A stretch of 64,000 nt of DNA. It comes from Spirillospora albida (lineage in GTDB: Bacteria; Actinomycetota; Actinomycetes; Streptosporangiales; Streptosporangiaceae). The notes below the pieces were generated by a model that worked only from the letters and a program-made list of their open reading frames with translations, made no database searches and was not told where the DNA came from. Location: positions 186,001 to 250,000 of the forward strand of contig NZ_JOFJ01000012.1 of the NCBI RefSeq assembly GCF_000718255.1. The letters are read 5' to 3'. Positions 59,016 through 64,000 of this stretch are shown in pieces; positions within the stretch are counted from its first letter, which is position 1; every line of letters begins with the position of its first letter. The position numbers and the translations under genes were made by a program.

Positions 59016-60182
59016 TCACATCATCGCGTCGGTCACCTCGAGGCCGAGGGCGCCCTGGCCGTAGAGCGCGAGCGCGCGCTCGGGGTCGTTGGCGGCGTGG
59101 ACGCGTCCGGCGTGCGCGTCCCGCCAGGCCCGCTGGATGGGGTCGCCCTCCCGCAGCGAGCGGCCGCCCGCGTTCTCCACCAGCAGGTCGATCGCCTTGA
59201 TCGCGCGCTGGGACGCCATGACCTGGTCGCGGCGGGTCCGCAGGCGCAGCCGCGGCGACGGCTGCTCGCCGGCGGCGGCCACCCGCAGCAGCTCGGAGAT
59301 GTTGTGGGTGAGCTGCAGCCACGCCGCGTCGATCTCGCTGGCGGCCGTCGCGATGCGGACCTGGGCGTGCGGGTCCTCCGCGACCCTCTGCCCGGCGTAG
59401 GCGACCCGGATCCGCTCGCGGGTCGTCCTCAGGTAGACGTCCAGGGCGCTCTGCGCGATGCCCACGACCGGGACGCTGATCGTCGTGGTGAACATCGCCG
59501 CGAACGGCAGGCGGTACAGCGGCGACGCGTTGACCTCGTGACCCGGGCAGCTGAGCGCGCTGGTGTCGGCGAAGCGGAGCGACCGGTACGCGGGGACGAA
59601 GGCGTCCTCGACCACGATGTCGTTGCTGCCGGTGCCGCGCAGCCCGATCGTGTGCCACACGTCGTCGATCCGGTAGTCGGCGCGCGGGAGCAGGAACGTC
59701 CGCATGTCGGCGGGGGCGCCGTCCGCTCCCGGGACGAGCCCGCCGAGGAAGGCCCACTCGGCGTGGTCGCAGCCGGACGAGAAGCTCCAGCGGCCGGTGA
59801 GGCGGTAGCCGCCCTCGGCGGGGATGACCGTGCCGGTCGGGGCGTACGACGAGGAGATCCGGGTGTCCTGGTCGGCGCCCCACACGTCCTGCTGCGCCCG
59901 GTCGGGGAACAGGGCGAGCTGCCAGGCGTGGACGCCGAGCACGGACCCGACCCAGCCGGTCGAGCCGCACACCTCGGCCAGTTCCCGGACCGTCCGGTAG
60001 AACAGCACCGGGTCGGCCTCGAAGCCGCCGTGCCGCTTCGGCTGCAGCAGCCGGAAGAGGCCGGCGGCGGCGAGCTCGTTGACGGTGTCCTGCGGGATCC
60101 GCCGGAGCTTCTCGGCCTCATGGGCCCGCTCCGCGATCGCGGGGAGGAGGGCCCGGACCGCCTCGAGAACCTGCTCGCTCAT
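59016..60182 (-). CDS. hsaA: HsaA-like flavin-dependent monooxygenase
   Basis: A 388-residue close relative of mycobacterial HsaA (oxygenase of the 3-HSA hydroxylase, cholesterol ring degradation). Shared stretches: VCGSTGWVGSVLGVHAWQLALF, TRISSSYAPTG, WSFSSGCDHAEWAFLGG, DVWHTIGLRGTGSNDIVVEDAFVP and PIQRAWRDAHAGRVHAANDPERA. It uses FMNH2/FADH2 from a reductase (HsaB), not present nearby, so the substrate could differ. ATG 60182 follows AAGGAG. It is isolated from other steroid genes and is a paralog of the gene at 31234. Confidence 0.85.
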   Translation of the reverse strand: MSEQVLEAVRALLPAIAERAHEAEKLRRIPQDTVNELAAAGLFRLLQPKRHGGFEADPVLFYRTVRELAEVCGSTGWVGSVLGVHAWQLALFPDRAQQDVWGADQDTRISSSYAPTGTVIPAEGGYRLTGRWSFSSGCDHAEWAFLGGLVPGADGAPADMRTFLLPRADYRIDDVWHTIGLRGTGSNDIVVEDAFVPAYRSLRFADTSALSCPGHEVNASPLYRLPFAAMFTTTISVPVVGIAQSALDVYLRTTRERIRVAYAGQRVAEDPHAQVRIATAASEIDAAWLQLTHNISELLRVAAAGEQPSPRLRLRTRRDQVMASQRAIKAIDLLVENAGGRSLREGDPIQRAWRDAHAGRVHAANDPERALALYGQGALGLEVTDAMM

Positions 60183-60320
60183 GTCACGCTCCTTGTCCGC
60201 CATCCCCATCCGCGTTCCCGCGTGAGCCGGGTCGCGTGGCCCATGGAGGAGTCGCGTTCACGTTAGGCGCGGCGTTTCCCGGGGTTTCCGGCGGTTCCGG
60301 TGAGTGGGATGGATCGGCGG

Positions 60321-61268
60321 TCACTCGGCGCGGCGGGCTCGCGCGCGGCGTTTGCCCTCGTGCATGGCCTGCACGCGGGCGACGGGGAGCGTGTGGCCCT
60401 GCTCGACCAGGTCCTTCGGGAGTTCTTGCGAGGCGGGCATGAGGTCGGCCCACGGGTCGGCGTCCCCGACCAGGGCCGGGACGGTGCCGATCGTGAAGTC
60501 GGACGGGCGGGCGCCGTCGAGGGCGTCCCAGGCGACGGGGAACGAGACGGGCGTCCCCGGACGGATCCGGGGGCTGTAGGCGGCGGCGACCGTTCCCGTC
60601 CCGGCCCGCGTCGAGTCGAGGAACACCTTGCCGGCCCGGTCCTCGCGGATGAACGCCGTGGTGGCCAGCGCGGGGTCGAGCCGCTCGGCGCGGACCGCCA
60701 GCGCGCGGGTCGCGGCGGCGACGTCCGCCGGATCGGGCTCCCCCGCCAGCGGGACGAACACGTGGACGCCCTTCGCGCCGCTCGTCTTGACGGCGCCCGC
60801 CATTCCCGAGTCGTCCAGGGCGCGCCCGACCAGGTGGGCGGCGGCGACCGCGGCCTCGAACCCCGCTCCCTCCGGCGGGTCGATGTCGAGGACCAGATGG
60901 GTCGGGCGGCCGTCCAGGCGCATGAGCGGCGGGTGGTACTCCACGGCCCGCTGGTTCGCGAACCACAGCAGCGTCCGGCGGTCGCCGCACACCGCGTACG
61001 ACACCTCACGGTGCGACGACTCCGCCCACAGCTTCACCGTCGGCACCCACTCGGGCGTGTACTTCGGGACGTTCTTCTGCATGAACGGCTTCTGGCCGCG
61101 CAGCACGCGGATCACCGACAGCGGACGCCCCGCCAGCAGCGGCAGCAGCCGCCCGGCGACGGCGTCCAGGTAGTCGACCAGGTCGCGCTTGGTCGCGCCG
61201 GCCCCGTCGAACAACGGCTGGTCGAGATTCGTCAGCCGTACCCCGGCACGCTCCTCTTCGACGCTCAC
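60321..61268 (-). CDS. LigD-type polymerase domain protein (non-homologous end joining)
   Basis: A 315-residue stand-alone LigD polymerase (archaeo-eukaryotic primase-like). Motifs: LTNLDQPLFDGAGATKRDLVDYLDAVAGRLLPLLAGRPLSVIRVLRG at the start, THLVLDIDPPEGAGFEA with metal ligands Asp128 and Asp130, KTSGAKGVHVFVPL, VFLDSTRAGTGTVAAAYSPRIRPGTPVSFPVAWD, ending DLMPASQELP. Such proteins fill gaps and add ribonucleotides during Ku-dependent end joining. No ku or ligase gene is adjacent. GTG 61268 gives the normal N-terminus. Confidence 0.92.
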   Translation of the reverse strand: MSVEEERAGVRLTNLDQPLFDGAGATKRDLVDYLDAVAGRLLPLLAGRPLSVIRVLRGQKPFMQKNVPKYTPEWVPTVKLWAESSHREVSYAVCGDRRTLLWFANQRAVEYHPPLMRLDGRPTHLVLDIDPPEGAGFEAAVAAAHLVGRALDDSGMAGAVKTSGAKGVHVFVPLAGEPDPADVAAATRALAVRAERLDPALATTAFIREDRAGKVFLDSTRAGTGTVAAAYSPRIRPGTPVSFPVAWDALDGARPSDFTIGTVPALVGDADPWADLMPASQELPKDLVEQGHTLPVARVQAMHEGKRRARARRAE

Positions 61269-61306
61269 CCGTCCAGCTTCGCACGCGCGGGTGACAGAAG
61301 CCGGTA

Positions 61307-62419
61307 TCAGAAGACCTGGGCGCCGAAGGCGCGGAGGGGTTCGGTCACGGGCTGGAAGAAGGTGACGCCGCCCGTCCGGCAGTCGCCGGAGCCGCCCGAG
61401 GTGAGGCCGAGGGCCGTACCGCCGCTGAACAGGGGGCCGCCGCTGTCGCCCGGCTCCGCGCAGACCGTCGTCTGGATCATGCCGGTGACGGTGCCCTCCG
61501 GGAAGTTGACGGTCGCGCCGACGGCGGTGACCCGCCCGGTGCTGACGCCGGTGGTGCTGCCGCTGCGGGTGACCCGCTGGCCGACCACGGCGTCGCCGGC
61601 CCGCGTGATGTCCTGCGTGCGGCCGTTGTAGAGGTTGACCTCGCCTTCCCCGGCGGCGCCCGGCGCGGACCGGACGAGCGCGAAGTCGTCGCCGGGGAAG
61701 CTGCTGCGGACCGTGGTGCCGGCGGGCTGCGCGCCCTGCTGGTCGGCCGTCCAGGTCCGGACGATGTTGCCGCAGTGCCCGGCGGTGAGGAAGAAGTCCT
61801 GGCCGCCGCGCTTGACGTTGAAGCCCAGCGAGCAGCGTGAGCCCCCGCCGAAGATCGCGTCGCCGCCGAGCGCCAGCGGGCGGAGCCGCCCGGGGATCCG
61901 CACCATCCGCACGGTCGTGCCGAGCCGCCGCGCCGCGCCGCGGACGGCCGCCATCCGCGCGCCGGTGACCGAGTCGTCCGTCCACATCACGACCTGCGAG
62001 GTGGCGGGGTCGACCGCCCAGCCGGTGCCCGGGACGCCGGCCGCCGACCGGCGCAGGGTCGCGGTGGCCCGGTTCAGCGCCGCCGGGCTGCGCCGCGCCG
62101 TCTTCGGGACGGCGCCCGCCGCCCGCACCGTCGCCGCGTCCGCGGCGTTGGTGACCGTGACGACCGGACGTCCGGCGCCGTCGACGTAGGCGCCCGTGGT
62201 GCGGGCGCCGAGCCGGTCGGCGACCCGTGCCGCGAGCGCGGCGGCGTCCGGGCGTCCCACACCGCCCGCCCCGCTGCCCGCCAGCGCGGCCGTCCGCCCG
62301 CCCCCGGACCCATCCGGTGCGTCGGCCTGCACCACGTACACCGCCCCGGCCACGAGCCCGCCGGAACCGGCGGCCACCAGCGCGGCTTTGATCATCTTCG
62401 TGGTGTGTCGGCGCCTCAT
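61307..62419 (-). CDS. Secreted S1-family serine protease (streptogrisin/alpha-lytic type)
   Basis: A 370-residue exported pre-pro-protease. Signal: TTKMIKAALVAAGSGGLVAGAVYVVQA. A prodomain-like region (~50-170) includes YVDGAGRPVVTVTN and VDPATSQVVMWTDD. The mature chymotrypsin-like domain from ~190 has the catalytic triad His in TAGHCG, Asp in GDDFALV and Ser in EPGDSGGPLF, and six Cys (CSL, HCG, VCAEPGD, DCRTGG) that would form disulfides. The pro region is shorter than in streptogrisins. ATG 62419 follows GGGAGAGG. Confidence 0.92.
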   Translation of the reverse strand: MRRRHTTKMIKAALVAAGSGGLVAGAVYVVQADAPDGSGGGRTAALAGSGAGGVGRPDAAALAARVADRLGARTTGAYVDGAGRPVVTVTNAADAATVRAAGAVPKTARRSPAALNRATATLRRSAAGVPGTGWAVDPATSQVVMWTDDSVTGARMAAVRGAARRLGTTVRMVRIPGRLRPLALGGDAIFGGGSRCSLGFNVKRGGQDFFLTAGHCGNIVRTWTADQQGAQPAGTTVRSSFPGDDFALVRSAPGAAGEGEVNLYNGRTQDITRAGDAVVGQRVTRSGSTTGVSTGRVTAVGATVNFPEGTVTGMIQTTVCAEPGDSGGPLFSGGTALGLTSGGSGDCRTGGVTFFQPVTEPLRAFGAQVF

Positions 62420-62514
62420 GGACCTCTCCCAACTCCGCGATCCCATTGGTTCGGGAGGAGATACGCGAATGCCGGAGGCCGGAGTTCAAGGGCGCGCCGA
62501 ACCGGTGCCGCCGA

Positions 62515-63378
62515 CTACCGGACGACGGCCGGGTTGTACGTGGGCGGGTCGCCGAGCGTGTCGCGATGCGAACGCGGGCGAGTGCCGTCGACATCGGTGA
62601 CGCCGAGTTCCGCGCCGATCTCCGCACCGATGAGCACCTGCCCGCTGCGGCTCATCAACCGCGGATCGCGGGCGAGGGCGTCGATGACCCGGCCGCTGAA
62701 CTCCGGTGATTCCGCGGCGGCGGCGAACGCCTTGTACTGGTCCGGGACGCCCTTGAACATCGCCTGGGTCCGCTCGGTTTTCAGCAGGCCCATCCACAGG
62801 GAGATGACGGCCACATTGTGGGGCTTGAAGTCCACAGCCATGTCGTGGGCCATCTTGTCGACGGCCGCCTTGCCGGCACCGTAGGCCGGGCCGTGCATGT
62901 AGCAGCGTCCACCGAAGGAGGACGTGTTGACCACGAGGCCGCCCCCGTTCTTCACCAGCAGCGGAGCCGCGAAGTAGCCGGCGACATACGCGGAGCGCAT
63001 CCCCACGTCGAACATGTCCTGAAGTGCGAGCGGCTTTTCCCAGAACGGGCCTTTGCGGGCCAGGCCGTCCGGGATCGTGAAGGCGTTGTTCACGAGGACG
63101 TCGAGTGCCCCGCTCTCGCGCTCGACCTGCTTGAACAGGGCTTCGACCTGCGAGTCGTCGGAATGGTCGCAGACCACCGGGATCCCGGTGCCGCCTCGCT
63201 CGTCGATCTCCCGGGCCGTCGCGAACACCGTGCCCGGAAGCGCCGACTCGCCCTCGGACCGGGTGCGCCCGGTCACGTAGACCGTCGCTCCGGTAGCGCC
63301 CAGGGCCAACGCGATGCCCTTCCCGGCACCACGGCTGGCGCCCGTGACCACCACGACCCGGTCTTCGGCGAGGCCCAT
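62515..63378 (-). CDS. SDR-family oxidoreductase
   Basis: A 287-residue short-chain dehydrogenase. Rossmann motif VVTGASRGAGKGIALAL, NNA in VLVNNAFTI, the Ser of VVNTSSFGG and the Y-x3-K catalytic pair in GPAYGAGKAAVDKM are clear. It is somewhat longer than classical SDRs, with an extended C-terminus (SRSGQVLIGAEIGAELGVTDVDG). Similar to actinobacterial DHRS1-like enzymes. Downstream partner is the alpha/beta hydrolase gene, 11 bp upstream of it on the same strand, so the two probably act on one substrate. Confidence 0.92.
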   Translation of the reverse strand: MGLAEDRVVVVTGASRGAGKGIALALGATGATVYVTGRTRSEGESALPGTVFATAREIDERGGTGIPVVCDHSDDSQVEALFKQVERESGALDVLVNNAFTIPDGLARKGPFWEKPLALQDMFDVGMRSAYVAGYFAAPLLVKNGGGLVVNTSSFGGRCYMHGPAYGAGKAAVDKMAHDMAVDFKPHNVAVISLWMGLLKTERTQAMFKGVPDQYKAFAAAAESPEFSGRVIDALARDPRLMSRSGQVLIGAEIGAELGVTDVDGTRPRSHRDTLGDPPTYNPAVVR

Positions 63379-63389
63379 CTGCGTCTCCC

Positions 63390-64000
63390 TTACTTGGTGG
63401 CGGCCAAAAATTCCAGCATCGCCGCCGTCGCCTCGGCGGCCTTCTCCATCTGCATCATGTGACCGGCGTTCTTGATCATCCGAACGGCCCGCACGTCCTC
63501 GTGGTGCTCGCCCAGCCTGCCGAGCGGATCGGCGCCGTGCCACGCCTCGAGGTCAACGTCCTGTTCGCTGCCCAGAAAGAAGTACGGCACGGGATTCTTG
63601 CCTTCGTACGACTTGCGGTACTCCCAGGACAGATCCATGGCCCGATACCAGTTGAGCCCGCCGGTGAACCCGCTGCGGCTGTAACCGGCGACGTAGAACT
63701 CGAGCTCCGTCTCGGTGAGCCACGCCCACGGCAACGGCGGCGTCTCCGGCAGCGCGTCGATGTAGGTCGTCCCGGGAGGCTTCCGCCACACATCGAGGTA
63801 GTGGTAGTCGCTGGAGAGCGCGTAGAACAGCTTGCGCAAAAACTCCCTGGGCGCCGCTGCGAGGTCGCGATCGGCGTCGTCCGAGGCCGTGAAGTAATGA
63901 ATGTGGTTGAAGTGCCGCTTCGCCTGCCGCGCCGCGAGCGTCAGCGGCGATTCCTCGCTGGGCGTGAAGAAGGGATTCTCCAGCCCGATGATCGCGGCGA
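63390..64000 (-). CDS. Alpha/beta hydrolase, C-terminal part, cut by window edge
   Basis: The open frame runs from the window edge to the stop at 63390 without interruption, about 203 codons. The part seen is the cap and final third of an alpha/beta hydrolase: FNHIHYFTASDDADRD, FLRKLFYALSSDYHYLDVWRK, LTETELEFYVAGYSRSGFTGGLNWYRAMDLSWE, PVPYFFLGSEQD and MIKNAGHMMQMEKAAE, the last with the catalytic His. The FxxxGFTGGLNWYR region is as in epoxide hydrolases and haloalkane-type enzymes. The nucleophile lies outside the window. It precedes the SDR gene by 11 bp. Confidence 0.87.
   Translation of the reverse strand, partial: AAIIGLENPFFTPSEESPLTLAARQAKRHFNHIHYFTASDDADRDLAAAPREFLRKLFYALSSDYHYLDVWRKPPGTTYIDALPETPPLPWAWLTETELEFYVAGYSRSGFTGGLNWYRAMDLSWEYRKSYEGKNPVPYFFLGSEQDVDLEAWHGADPLGRLGEHHEDVRAVRMIKNAGHMMQMEKAAEATAAMLEFLAATK

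Noticed and set aside
1..64000. CRISPR array, tRNA cluster, prophage or insertion sequence
   Set aside because: No regularly spaced repeats, no cloverleaf-type sequence, no transposase, integrase or phage structural genes were seen.

Overview
The window is about 64 kb of very high-GC DNA with long ORFs, abundant GTG starts and many 4-nt stop/start overlaps. Together with three DUF574 (S-adenosyl methyltransferase, PF04672) proteins, an XRE/DUF5753 regulator, a GerW-type protein, TerD proteins, mycothiol-type DinB proteins and NarL-family two-component pairs, this points to the chromosome of a filamentous actinomycete. Order Streptosporangiales, for example an Actinomadura-like genus, is my best guess from gene content; no 16S rRNA or other marker is present. 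I found no tRNA, rRNA, CRISPR array, insertion sequence or intact prophage.

Layout. 0-5.2 kb: an edge-truncated DUF4365 protein with a CTG start, an aldo/keto reductase, a secreted lectin-propeller/polysaccharide-deacetylase fusion, glycerate kinase and PPK2. 5.2-12.2 kb: an MFS exporter and two half-size ABC transporters in one overlapping operon, divergent from a histidine kinase/response regulator pair. 12.2-18.7 kb: thiolase, a DinB-type protein, a two-gene molybdenum hydroxylase whose iron-sulfur and molybdopterin parts are fused, and a DUF574 methyltransferase. 18.7-26.2 kb: two TerD genes, a sulfotransferase, a TetR/ohr pair with two clear operators, a berberine-bridge-like flavoprotein, and a BNR-propeller gene coupled to a MoaD/ThiS-like protein ending in Gly-Gly. 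26.2-34.8 kb: an FtsX permease, a YjbR protein, a second two-component pair, a TetR regulator coupled to an HsaA-like flavoprotein, a CBM2 protein, a second DUF574 protein and an AhpD-like protein. 34.8-36.6 kb: an accessory patch with a DUF3800 protein and a frameshifted, truncated alpha/beta hydrolase. 36.6-44.6 kb: an unrecognised His/Cys-containing protein, a COG3559-type ABC exporter, a DUF4396/DUF6153/DUF305 group, L-2-hydroxyglutarate oxidase and a secreted propeller. 44.6-52.6 kb: a complete four-gene Wadjet-like SMC defence operon (jetABCD type) followed by a short gene that may be a piece of an McrB-like restriction protein. 53-64 kb: a DUF4232 lipoprotein, GerW, XRE/DUF5753 plus the third DUF574 gene, a flavin electron-transfer operon (transmembrane reductase, FMN-binding protein, ApbE), HsaA, a LigD-type polymerase domain, an S1 protease, an SDR and an edge-truncated alpha/beta hydrolase.

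The strongest functional block is the Wadjet operon, expected to recognise and cleave small circular DNA. The most suggestive uncharacterised units are the BNR-propeller/Gly-Gly small protein pair, the DUF574 genes paired with unrelated partners, and the small ORF attached to Wadjet. No stretch above about 300 bases lacks a gene. The longest gaps (34752-34986 and 35602-35871) flank the DUF3800 gene and hold no gene I can support.
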